Part shown: piece by piece, positions 41,223 to 49,331 of the stretch
Layout: every line of letters starts with the position of its first letter
Numbering within the stretch: position 1 is the stretch's first letter
Source of the DNA: Paeniglutamicibacter sulfureus
GTDB taxonomy: Bacteria > Actinomycetota > Actinomycetes > Actinomycetales > Micrococcaceae
Assembly: GCF_030512175.1 (NCBI RefSeq)
Contig: NZ_JAULBL010000002.1
Coordinates: 223,689-287,688, forward strand
Direction of reading: 5' to 3'
DNA length: 64,000 nucleotides
Program-made: the position numbers and the translations under genes
The notes under the pieces: generated by a model
Databases searched by the model: none
Seen by the model: only the letters and a program-made list of their open reading frames with translations
What the model was told of the DNA's origin: nothing

Positions 41223-41238
41223 TGTGCTTCGAATCACA
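41223..41238. promoter_or_regulatory. 16-bp palindrome upstream of the first tctC
   Basis: TGTGCTTCGAATCACA is a palindrome with one mismatched pair (7 of 8). It lies about 75 bases before the TctC start. Variants occur at 36962-36977 and 59321-59336, all in front of catabolic operons, so it may be the operator of a shared regulator. Confidence 0.5.
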
Positions 41239-41309
41239 ATCATCTATAACTGATAGAGCACTCCTTACGGATTGAACTCTCACAATTCCAACATCGAACT
41301 GAGGACAGC

Positions 41310-42287
41310 ATGATCAAGAAACGCTTTCAAACCGTCGCGGCAGGTCTGGGGATCGCCGGCATAGCGCTTTCGATGGCCGCATGCTCCAGCCCCTCGGCGG
41401 CATCCACGGAGGATTACCCGTCAAAGCCGGTCACCTTCATGATGCCGTATGCAGCGGGCGGGCCTTCCGACACCACCGCACGCTCCTACGGTGCTTGCCT
41501 CGGGGAACAGCTCGGTGGCACCTTCGTGGTGGAAAACCAAGAAAGCGGTGCCGGTGCCGTGGCCATGCAAAAGGTTGCCAGCGCCAAGCCAGACGGATAC
41601 ACCGTGGGCCTGAGCACCAACGGGCCCTTGGTGCTCAACCCGATGAGCAACGACCTGGCATACACCCGCGAAGATTTCCGGCCACTTGGGACCATGGCAG
41701 AGATTCCGACTCTTTTCACAGTTTCCAAGACCTCGGAATACAAGGACATTGAATCACTCTTTGAAGCTGCCAAGGCCAACCCCGGAACAGTTTCCATCGG
41801 AGTCCCGGGAGCCACCAGCTCGCTGGCCATTGAACTCAAGCGACTGCAACAAGACACCGGCATTGAGTTCGCGCTGGTACCCACCTCGGGAAGCACCGAA
41901 ATGATCACCAACCTGTTGGGTGGTCACATCGACGCCGGCTTCATCAACGACCACGTGGATGTGGAGTCCCAGGTGAAAGCCGGGGCTCTCGTGCCACTTG
42001 CAGCCGCAGGAGAGGTAAGGTCCGAGGCTTACCCGGACGTTCCGACCACCGTTGAGGCCGGCTACGACGTCAAAACAACCTCGGTGTATGGGCTTTTTGC
42101 CCCCAAGGATCTCCCCGAGGAAATTGCCTCGAAGATCGAAGCCGGAGTAGAAACCTGCCTGACTGATGAAGATGTCATCAAGCAGATCGGTGATCGCTTC
42201 GTACCCAATGAATTCACCGATGGAGCCGGCACAGCCCAGGTCTTCGCAGACATGGAAACCCGCTACGCACCGATTCTCTCCAAGTAG
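41310..42287 (+). CDS. tctC: Tripartite tricarboxylate transporter binding protein (TctC), cluster 1
   Basis: The 325-residue lipoprotein (signal to Cys25, MAACSSPSA) is the extracytoplasmic receptor of a TTT-family transporter: YPSKPVTFMMPYAAGGPSDT, VVENQESGAGAVAMQKVASA and PDGYTVGLSTNGPLVLNP. Bug-type receptors of this kind bind small carboxylates. It has its own Shine-Dalgarno (GAGGACAGC). Followed by tctB and tctA in the usual order. Three TctC-type proteins occur in the window with two TctAB pairs. Confidence 0.92.
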   Translation: MIKKRFQTVAAGLGIAGIALSMAACSSPSAASTEDYPSKPVTFMMPYAAGGPSDTTARSYGACLGEQLGGTFVVENQESGAGAVAMQKVASAKPDGYTVGLSTNGPLVLNPMSNDLAYTREDFRPLGTMAEIPTLFTVSKTSEYKDIESLFEAAKANPGTVSIGVPGATSSLAIELKRLQQDTGIEFALVPTSGSTEMITNLLGGHIDAGFINDHVDVESQVKAGALVPLAAAGEVRSEAYPDVPTTVEAGYDVKTTSVYGLFAPKDLPEEIASKIEAGVETCLTDEDVIKQIGDRFVPNEFTDGAGTAQVFADMETRYAPILSK

Positions 42288-42353
42288 TAGACGCAAACCC
42301 CAGCAAGTACACTCTCGTCGGCCGGCTCGGTCGACCACAGTTAAGGAGAAACC

Positions 42354-42866
42354 ATGGTCTCTTCTCCAGTGACAGCGCTACAAGACGTACCGCTGAAACG
42401 CACGGATCGAGCCGGACGTAGGATTACCGGGCGCAGAATAGCGCCCCTGGTGTTGTTTGCACTTGGCATCTTGGCCACAGTGGGATCAATCAGGCTCGAA
42501 TTGGGAACCTTGCAACATCCCGGACCCGGTCTCTGGCCACTGGTTACCGCCCTAACGATCGTTCTCAGTTCGATCGTCATCATCGCCTTGCCAGGCAAGG
42601 AACCTCTGGAAGCGTGGACCACCAAGAGCATTGGCGTGGCCACCGGTGTGGGCAGCTTGTGCGCCTTCGTCGTTCTCTTCAACCTGGTCGGTTTTTTCAT
42701 GCCGGCCGTGTTGATGCTGCTTCTCTGGTTGCGTGTCTATGGTCGGGAGTCCTTGAGGACGACGATCATCTTGTCGCTTATGGGTCCACTGGCGCTTTAC
42801 ATCATTTTCGACAGCCTCCTGGGCGTCCCCTTTCCTAGAGATCTTCTTCTCGGCCTCTTCCTTTAG
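42354..42866 (+). CDS. tctB: TctB small membrane subunit, cluster 1
   Basis: The 170-residue product has four membrane helices and the TctB plan, with LGTLQHPGPGLWPLVTALTI (the conserved Gly-Pro-Gly-Leu-Trp-Pro turn) and a C-terminal LLGVPFPRDLLLGL. It starts after AAGGAGAAACC. A 65-base gap separates it from tctC and 14 bases from tctA. It closely resembles the TctB of cluster 2 in the core motifs. Confidence 0.9.
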   Translation: MVSSPVTALQDVPLKRTDRAGRRITGRRIAPLVLFALGILATVGSIRLELGTLQHPGPGLWPLVTALTIVLSSIVIIALPGKEPLEAWTTKSIGVATGVGSLCAFVVLFNLVGFFMPAVLMLLLWLRVYGRESLRTTIILSLMGPLALYIIFDSLLGVPFPRDLLLGLFL

Positions 42867-42880
42867 AACGGACCCTGTTC

Positions 42881-44476
42881 ATGGATACCCTGAGCAACCT
42901 CGGCAATGGCTTTGCCATTGCCTTCGATCCCACGAATCTGCTATTCGTTTTCATCGGCGTGGTCATCGGAACCGCCATCGGCGTGCTTCCGGGCCTCGGC
43001 CCCACGGCGACCATTGCCTTGTTGCTCCCGATTACCTACACCATGGATCCCACCGCCTCCATCATCATGTTGGCAGGCATCTACTACGGATCAATGTATG
43101 GCGGAACCATCACCTCAGTTCTCTTGCGGCTACCCGGTGAGGCAGCCTCGGTAGTCACGACCTTTGACGGCTACCAAATGACCAAACAGGGACGCGCCGG
43201 CACCGCGCTTGGAATCGCCGCCATTGGCTCGTTCATTGGTGGCACCGTCGCCATCATCGGACTCACGTTCATGGCCCCAATGCTGGCCAACATCGCTCTT
43301 TCCATGGGACCATCGGCTTTTGTCGCCTTGATGATCATGGGGCTTTTCCTGGTCACTTCTCTGGGCAGCGGCTCGGCCATCAAGAGCATCTGCATGGCCG
43401 CCGTGGGTCTCTTGCTTGCCACCGTGGGACAGGATCCCATCGATGGATCGGCACGATTCACCTTTGGCCAGGTTCCCCTGCTCGGCGGGCTGGACTTCGT
43501 CGCCGTAGCCATGGGCCTATTCGGTGTCGCCGAATTGATCAAGACCCTGGAACAGACGGAAAAAGCACAGGTCATCAAGACCAAGATCAGGAACATCTGG
43601 CCTTCGCGCAAGGACATGAAGGAATCAGCCGGGGCCATCGGCCGTGGCTCCATCTTGGGGTTCTTCATCGGAATCCTGCCCGGTGGCGGCGGCGTCATCT
43701 CCTCCCTGGCCTCGTACGCCACGGAAAAGAAGCTCGCCAAGGACCCCTCACGCTTCGGCAAGGGAGCAATCGAAGGCGTGGCCGGACCGGAAACGGCGAA
43801 CAACGCCTCCTCCTCCTCGGCGTTCATCCCACTACTCGTACTGGGAATCCCTTCCAACGTCGTCCTGGCCATGATTTTCGGTGCTCTCCTGATGCACGGC
43901 ATCACCCCGGGACCGCAGCTGATGACCGAACATTCCGGCCTGTTCTGGGGCGTGATCGCGTCGATGTATGTCGGAAACTTGATGCTCCTGATTCTCAATG
44001 TCCCGTTGGTGGGGGTCTTCATCCAGATGCTCCGCGTACGCCAAGGAATCTTGGTGGCTTTCTCGCTGCTGATCGTGCTGATCGGCGTGTATTCCATCAA
44101 CAACAGCTCCTTCGACATGTGGGTGGTGTTGGCCTTCGGTGTCCTGGGTTGGATCATGTCCAAGACCGGCTTTGATCCTGCACCATTGGTCCTGGCATTC
44201 GTGCTTGGACCCATCCTAGAAAAGTCATTCCGCCAGTCGATGTTGATTTCGGGGGGAAGCCTGGATATCTTCGTCACCGACCCGGCCTCCGCCATTATCT
44301 TTGCGGCCATCCTGGTGATGATTGGCTTCAAGGTCTTCGGCGGCCGGGCCAAGAAACGCCCCGCATCTGTTCTGACTTCCGGCGGTTCTGGCTCCACGCC
44401 TGCAACGGACCCGGTCGATCAGCGCGGAGAAAACAGCGGACTGGAGACAGAGAAGGTCTCCGAAACCACTAAGTGA
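42881..44476 (+). CDS. tctA: TctA large membrane subunit, cluster 1
   Basis: The 531-residue product has about 11-12 membrane helices and the TctA signatures GVLPGLGPTATIALLLPITY near the N-terminus and ILPGGGGVISSLASY in the middle, plus VAGPETANNASSSSAFIPLL. It translocates the carboxylate using the ion gradient. It is strikingly similar to the cluster 2 TctA, long stretches being identical (for example YYGSMYGGTITSVLLRLPGE), so the two systems arose by duplication or from related donors. A terminator hairpin follows. Confidence 0.95.
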   Translation: MDTLSNLGNGFAIAFDPTNLLFVFIGVVIGTAIGVLPGLGPTATIALLLPITYTMDPTASIIMLAGIYYGSMYGGTITSVLLRLPGEAASVVTTFDGYQMTKQGRAGTALGIAAIGSFIGGTVAIIGLTFMAPMLANIALSMGPSAFVALMIMGLFLVTSLGSGSAIKSICMAAVGLLLATVGQDPIDGSARFTFGQVPLLGGLDFVAVAMGLFGVAELIKTLEQTEKAQVIKTKIRNIWPSRKDMKESAGAIGRGSILGFFIGILPGGGGVISSLASYATEKKLAKDPSRFGKGAIEGVAGPETANNASSSSAFIPLLVLGIPSNVVLAMIFGALLMHGITPGPQLMTEHSGLFWGVIASMYVGNLMLLILNVPLVGVFIQMLRVRQGILVAFSLLIVLIGVYSINNSSFDMWVVLAFGVLGWIMSKTGFDPAPLVLAFVLGPILEKSFRQSMLISGGSLDIFVTDPASAIIFAAILVMIGFKVFGGRAKKRPASVLTSGGSGSTPATDPVDQRGENSGLETEKVSETTK

Positions 44477-44500
44477 GCATTACCGCTTGATCCCTACGAA

Positions 44501-44534
44501 CCACAACCTGGCCCGTTAAAGGTCCAGGTTGTGG
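44501..44534 (+). terminator. Terminator after the first tct operon
   Basis: CCACAACCTGG (44501-44511) pairs with CCAGGTTGTGG (44524-44534) around a 12-base loop and is followed by TGTTT. It lies 25 bases after the tctA stop. Confidence 0.8.
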
Positions 44535-45119
44535 TGTTTAACGTCCGTACTGAACAAAAAGCACATGGAACGCGAGATGTAGACCCCTGAATATCATGGC
44601 GCTGATGGGCAAAGCCGATCGAACGTATCGCCCTCGCAGCCGCGGGGAATGCGCGGGTCACGGACCAGCAAGTTCACCGAACCAAACCGCAGGGCCAACA
44701 GACCTAGTCGAGCAGGATCGCGAAGGCGAAGAGTTTTCCGCGTATCTTCGTCCGGTAGCCCCGGTGTCCGACCGGCACATGGGACTGAAATGCACAGCAG
44801 CTGAAGCAGACCCAATTCAGTTGACCTCATGGACTGGGCATTCCGTCCAATGAACGTCTATCGGGTCCTGCTCAATTCCTGCTAATTGGAACACCGGAGG
44901 CCTACCGGGCAAAAAATCTCAAAGTAGCCATATGGTCCAGCCATTGATTCCTAGATCCGTCCCAGCTGCGGCGGGCAGAGCAGGATTCTGGACAATGTCA
45001 TCCTGGGATAGCATGCTGCGTTTACCAATCCCCAAGACGACAACCCATCAGCAAGTAGTTAATGAGACTTCGAAGAAGGGGTGCCATGCTGTCCAGCAAT
45101 TCGAGTCCGGATACCCAGG
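44535..45119. other. Gene-free spacer before the MFS remnant
   Basis: I see no convincing gene here. Short frames on both strands lack start signals and family features. The stretch joins two catabolic clusters of different orientation and, with the decayed MFS gene beside it, looks like a recombination scar. Confidence 0.45.
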
Positions 45120-45600
45120 ACGAGAGCCTACCGAGCTCTGCGGCTGGCAGTCAATCGTGTGGAGCGCCGCCGCAGCCGGGACCGTCTTGATCGCGGTATT
45201 GCTCTGGTCATATCGGAATCCTGCATCTGAACTCCCGGCAGGTCTTACTACGGAGGCACCGTTCTGCTTTCCATTGTTGTCCTGACCGCGGCACTTCTTG
45301 CACTGTCCAAAGGCGGCACGTGGGACTGTGCCTGTGCCTGTGCCTGTGCACCAACCATGATAGCGGCCGCAACTGCGGTCATCGGCCTCGCCCTGTGGGT
45401 TCCGATCGAGTTGAAAAACAGTCAACCGATGCTGGACCTGCGAAGTTCCCGGAAACACGTGCTCATCACGAACCTGATTGCGATCCTCATGAATTACTCA
45501 GTGTTTTCCAAACAGCTCTCCACCGCTCAGCAACTGCAAATGCCCGATGCGGCCGGGATACGGCTTCGATCTGAGCGTGATGCCGCCTCACTATCAGTGC
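45120..45600 (+). pseudogene. Decayed MFS (DHA2-type) transporter fragment
   Basis: Three successive frames give MFS-like stretches. The first is GWQSIVWSAAAAGTVLIAVL. The second, after a shift near 45245, is GGTVLLSIVVLTAALLALSK followed by AVIGLALWVPIELKNSQPML and LITNLIAILMNYSVFSKQL. The third, after a second shift near 45555, is GYGFDLSVMPP, the usual continuation of GTGYGFGL-type motifs in drug:H+ antiporters. The N-terminal half and the C-terminus are missing. A (CTGTGC)4 repeat at 45326-45349 lies within a loop. A non-functional remnant is clear; the subfamily is by pattern. Confidence 0.65.
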
Positions 45601-45628
45601 AGGAATATCGCCGATACCGCATCAGGAC

Positions 45629-46477
45629 TCAGCGCAGGTACACCCGCTCCGGATCCAGCACATCCCGCAGCAGGGTCAGCTCGCGGCCTGTCGGTGGCGC
45701 CGTAGTGATCAGGTTCTCTGAGACCCTCAGGTTCCACCCCGTGGCGTCCCTGACCTCATCCACGTTGACACCGGGATGGACAGCGGTCAGAACCAGCTCC
45801 TCGTCGATACGCCGACGCGTCATGATGCCCAGATCCGTAATGACGGCGGTCACGCCCAGACCCGCGGGCATCATGCCGCCGCGGCCCGCCGCCGCCCGAC
45901 GAGGTCCGGGCGTGGTGCAGAAATCGAGCTCCTCCACAAGGGATCGGGGAGTGTGCCGGCGCATCACGACGAAGATCTCGCCGGCACCGGCCATCGCCTC
46001 GACGGCTCCGCCGGAGCCGGGAAGCTTGCTGACCGGTGATCTCCAGTCCTCACCGATCAGGCTCGAGTTCAGGCTGCCATATTTGTCCACCTGAGCCGCA
46101 CCCAGGAATCCGACATCCACCCGCTGCCCCTGCAGCACGAAGTTGAAAAGCTGCGCCATGGGCAGTACCCCGGCCGCACCGGTGACGAGGACCGAATCGG
46201 AAATACTGCGCGGCAGATCTGCCGGCTGCGCCCCGGTGACCCCCGACTCATAGATAATTTCGACGTCGGGAGAAAGTGTCTGCTGTGCAAGAGACACCGC
46301 CAGGGTGGGAAGCCCGTGTCCGGCGAACACCACGTGCTTTCCTTCCAACGCACGGGCGGACAAGACGGTAAGCAACTCGCTGCTGGTTGCCTCCAATGCG
46401 GAAGGTTCTGCCTTGTGGCCGGGTAAGTGTACTGATGATTGTTCCATGAGCTGTTCCGGTAATCTCGTGACGTTCAT
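45629..46477 (-). CDS. CoA-transferase family I, beta subunit (GctB/IpdB-like)
   Basis: The 282-residue product is the catalytic-glutamate subunit of a two-part CoA-transferase or CoA-dependent hydrolase: Glu77 in EIIYESGVTG matches the ESG position of GctB. VGFLGAAQVDKYGSLNSSLI and the final YLR ending fit the beta chain. It overlaps the alpha gene by four bases and is the last gene of the long leftward cluster. It may activate an acid from the pathway or, as IpdAB does, cleave a ring-derived CoA ester; the substrate cannot be named. Confidence 0.88.
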   Translation of the reverse strand: MNVTRLPEQLMEQSSVHLPGHKAEPSALEATSSELLTVLSARALEGKHVVFAGHGLPTLAVSLAQQTLSPDVEIIYESGVTGAQPADLPRSISDSVLVTGAAGVLPMAQLFNFVLQGQRVDVGFLGAAQVDKYGSLNSSLIGEDWRSPVSKLPGSGGAVEAMAGAGEIFVVMRRHTPRSLVEELDFCTTPGPRRAAAGRGGMMPAGLGVTAVITDLGIMTRRRIDEELVLTAVHPGVNVDEVRDATGWNLRVSENLITTAPPTGRELTLLRDVLDPERVYLR

Positions 46478-47394
46478 TTACGGCCTCCATAGTTGACCGG
46501 AACGGAAAATGCCGCCTCGACTTCCAGACGGTCCCAGTAATCCGGTCCAAGACGGGCAATATACTCCCCATGGTCCCGGGTGTCGCGGATGTTTGTCTGC
46601 ACCCATTCGCGCAGTCGTTGCGGATCGCGGGCGAGCTCGGACCATCGGCGACTGAACCCGTCGTCGCGGTCATAGTAGCCTTGGACCGAATGTGGATGCG
46701 CGCCCCGCGGACAGTGGACCACGGCGTCGACGGCATGGGAAGGAACGATAGTGCGGTTCGGGTCGGAGCGGACGACGCTGTCGTCCACGATTTCCTCGAC
46801 CGTGACGATGACCTTCTTCCCGGCGAAGGCAGCTTCGGCCTGCACTCCGAGAATGCCCCAGGCCTGGATGTTGCCTGCCCGATCGGCCCGCTGCGCGTGA
46901 ATTATTGAAACATCGGGATTCAATGCCGGGACGACGTGGATTTCCTGCCCGTCGTACGGATCGGTGACGGATCGGATCCGGCCGTTCAGCGTCACCAGAT
47001 CGCTCCCCCGGTAGGAGTTGATCGGATAAAAGGGAAGTTTCGAGGCACCGGCAAGGTACCGGCAGATCATGCCCCCATGGCTATATTCTTCAAGATCAAG
47101 CGGAACCGGGTCCGCGTTCTCCACCCGCCGACGCAGTTCGTGGAGTGAACCGGCCGAACTATTTCCGACGAACGAACCGATCACCGCCTTCAGGCAATCG
47201 GCCGCCAGCAGCTGATCGATCAACACGTCCCCGGTCATCCGAGCCAGTGTCAGGTTCCGGAATCCCTGCCGGATTATTTCGTGCGCCGCCGCGACCGGAA
47301 CCAGGTGACCGAATCCCTCGATGGCTACAATCTGGCCGTCCCGAACGTGCTCCGCAACGGCCTCGCTGAGAGTTGTACATTTGTCCACCGGCAT
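46474..47394 (-). CDS. CoA-transferase family I, alpha subunit (GctA/IpdA-like)
   Basis: The 306-residue product has the alpha-subunit pattern: DGQIVAIEGFGHLVPVAAAH, LTLARMTGDVLIDQLLAADC, GSFVGNSSAGSLHELRRRVE and PDVSIIHAQRADRAGNIQ. The ATG at 47394 has GAGGGG seven bases upstream; an ATG at 47409 overlapping the MaoC stop is also possible. It is sandwiched between the hydratase and the beta subunit with overlapping ends, so the three are made together. The catalytic Glu is carried by the partner. Confidence 0.88.
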   Translation of the reverse strand: MPVDKCTTLSEAVAEHVRDGQIVAIEGFGHLVPVAAAHEIIRQGFRNLTLARMTGDVLIDQLLAADCLKAVIGSFVGNSSAGSLHELRRRVENADPVPLDLEEYSHGGMICRYLAGASKLPFYPINSYRGSDLVTLNGRIRSVTDPYDGQEIHVVPALNPDVSIIHAQRADRAGNIQAWGILGVQAEAAFAGKKVIVTVEEIVDDSVVRSDPNRTIVPSHAVDAVVHCPRGAHPHSVQGYYDRDDGFSRRWSELARDPQRLREWVQTNIRDTRDHGEYIARLGPDYWDRLEVEAAFSVPVNYGGRK

Positions 47395-47405
47395 ACCGTT
47401 GCCCC

Positions 47406-47858
47406 TCATCCGACCAGCAAGGAAACTGTTTCGGCCACGCAGGCAGGCCGGGTCCCGTGCTCGAGTTCGATCTCGTGCCGGATGACCACTTGGCTACCCT
47501 GGGCCGCCGGCGTCACGGAGACGAGCGTGAGCCGGCTCCGGACTCGGGAACCCGCCGGGATCGGACTCGGAAAACGGACCTTGTTCAGCCCGTAGTTAAC
47601 GATCATCTTCAGTCCGTTGACCCGATAAACTTCCTTTGCGAAGAACGGGATCATGGACAGCGTCAAATAGCCATGGGCGACGGGACGGCCAAACGGTCCG
47701 CTGGCCGCCCTCTCCGGATCGACGTGGATCCACTGATGGTCACCCGTGGCATCGGCAAAACCTTGAATCCGGTCCTGCTCCACACTGTGCCACCTGCTCA
47801 CACCCAGTTCTGCGCCGATTAGCGGCTCGAGCTCCGCCAGTCCTTGTAGTTCTCTCAC
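47406..47858 (-). CDS. MaoC-like enoyl-CoA hydratase
   Basis: This 150-residue single hot-dog domain has the R-hydratase signature FADATGDHQWIHVDPERA with catalytic Asp and His and the following GPFGRPVAHGYLTLSM. The family adds water to trans-2-enoyl-CoA. YGLNKVRFPSPIPAGSRVRS is the usual second motif. Its gene overlaps the CoA-transferase alpha gene and follows the second tctC by 69 bases. It supplies the hydratase step of the beta-oxidation set encoded by the same cluster. Confidence 0.9.
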   Translation of the reverse strand: MRELQGLAELEPLIGAELGVSRWHSVEQDRIQGFADATGDHQWIHVDPERAASGPFGRPVAHGYLTLSMIPFFAKEVYRVNGLKMIVNYGLNKVRFPSPIPAGSRVRSRLTLVSVTPAAQGSQVVIRHEIELEHGTRPACVAETVSLLVG

Positions 47859-47927
47859 TATGACATCTCCTGTTGACTCACACGAAACCCGGCCGGCGCA
47901 TCACCGTGACGGACGATTTAATCGGAA

Positions 47928-48920
47928 TTACTGGCTAAGGATCGGTTCATAAAGCTTCTGGATCTGCGCAAAGTTGGCACCGAGCTCCTCGGCACCGATG
48001 AACTCCTTCGGTACAAAGTTCTCTCCGATCTGGGTAACGACCTCCGGATCCCCGAGGCACGTTTCGAGTTCGCGTTCCAGTGTGGACACGACGGTCTCCG
48101 GCAGGCCCTTGGGGCCGAACAACCCGTAAATCGACGTTGCATTCACCAGCTGCGGGAATCCCAGTTCGGCCAGCGTTGGTATTTGAGGAAGCCAGTCGAG
48201 CCGTTCAGGGGTCGTGGCGGCAAAGGGAAGGAATGACTCGTCAGCGATCCGTGCTTGGACATCCGGATGGTCATTGATGAAGAGCGCATCAACATGCCCG
48301 CCCAAGAGATTTGTAGTCATCTCCGCGTTGCCCGAGGCGGGTACGGCGGTGACCTCGACGCCGTATTCATTTTTCAGCCGCTGCAGTTCGATCGCTGCGG
48401 GACTCGTGGCGCCTGGAACGCCCATCGTGATTGCTCCGGGATCGGCCCTCGCAGCCTCGAAGAGCTCCGCCGCGTCCCCGTAGGGCGAATCCGCGCCGAC
48501 GACGATCAAGGTCGGATTATCTGCCATCACTCCGATGGGTTCAACGTCCGCAAGACTGTAGCCCAGCGAGTTGACCAGGGGGGTCATTATGAGCGTGCCC
48601 GTGGTACCTAGCGCTAGGGTTTGGCCGTCCGGCTTTGAACCTGCCAGCTCCTGCATCGCGACGGCACCGCTGCCGCCGGGCTTGTTCTCGACTACAAAGG
48701 CCGCGCCGAGGCTAGCCCCCAGACAGGCGGCAATCGAACGGGCAGTGAGATCTGAGGGGCCGCCGGCAGCATAGGGCATGAGGACCGTGACCGGCTTTGC
48801 GGGGTAATCGGACCCGGCTCCCTGGGCGGGCACGGAATCGTCCGCCCCGCATCCTGCCAGTGCCAGGGATGCCAGTGCAATCCCGGCGATTGTCTGTAAA
48901 CGTGAGGCGTTCTTCTTCAT
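47928..48920 (-). CDS. Tripartite carboxylate transporter binding protein (TctC), orphan
   Basis: The 330-residue lipoprotein (signal to Cys24 in LALAGCGADD) is a TctC/Bug-type receptor: YPAKPVTVLMPYAAGGPSDL, VVENKPGGSGAVAMQELAGS and EVTAVPASGNAEMTTNLLGG. It has no TctAB of its own directly adjacent; the nearest pair is upstream in the same cluster beyond the ThDP gene. It is very like the third TctC at 53185-54195, sharing the AVPASGNAEMTTNLLGGHVD stretch exactly, so they are likely paralogues that feed one channel. AAGGGAAGG precedes the ATG at 48920. Confidence 0.92.
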   Translation of the reverse strand: MKKNASRLQTIAGIALASLALAGCGADDSVPAQGAGSDYPAKPVTVLMPYAAGGPSDLTARSIAACLGASLGAAFVVENKPGGSGAVAMQELAGSKPDGQTLALGTTGTLIMTPLVNSLGYSLADVEPIGVMADNPTLIVVGADSPYGDAAELFEAARADPGAITMGVPGATSPAAIELQRLKNEYGVEVTAVPASGNAEMTTNLLGGHVDALFINDHPDVQARIADESFLPFAATTPERLDWLPQIPTLAELGFPQLVNATSIYGLFGPKGLPETVVSTLERELETCLGDPEVVTQIGENFVPKEFIGAEELGANFAQIQKLYEPILSQ

Positions 48921-49331
48921 AATGGCCTTCCCTTGATGGTTTCTCCGTCGAATCCACGGACCGGAGTACGATCGATCTTGTGAAACAAGTGCCGTTGCAA
49001 TTCTGGGATACCACGCCAGCATCGACGGCTCGGGTCAATACGCCCGCACCCTGACTCAGGCTGGAGATGACCAGGCTGATAGTCTGATCGCCATGCTTCA
49101 CGCGAACAGCTCGGTGCCTGTTTCGGAGCTTCACGCAGAGGTCGCAGTAGTTGTCGAGTTGCTGAGGTAAAGCGCCGTCCTTGCTTCATGCACGGCGCAT
49201 ACGCGTTTAACATAGAGCTACCCTCGGATGAATCCGTGCCGCCGGACGTTGCGGCCGCAGCCAGGGCAGGCCCCTTACGGGTAGTCGATTTTTACGGATC
49301 GAACTCTCAGTCAGGCAGGGCAATCCACTTT
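48921..49331. other. Spacer between the ThDP enzyme and the orphan tctC
   Basis: No gene is credible in these 411 bases. They hold a GC hairpin (GCGCCGT 49172-49178 with ACGGCGC 49192-49198) and probably a promoter for tctC and the genes after it. A sequence TTACGGATCGAACTCTCA (49292-49309) differs by one base from 41265-41282 just upstream of the first tctC; such a match can arise by chance in 64 kb. Confidence 0.5.

Noticed and set aside
43171-44397. Leftward frame of about 400 codons
   Set aside because: It lies opposite tctA, whose family signatures are unmistakable.
41265-49309. 18-base near-repeat TTACGGATTGAACTCTCA (41265) and 49292
   Set aside because: One mismatch in 18 bases is expected a few times by chance in 64 kb, and one copy lies after a gene rather than before one; noted only in the spacer entry.
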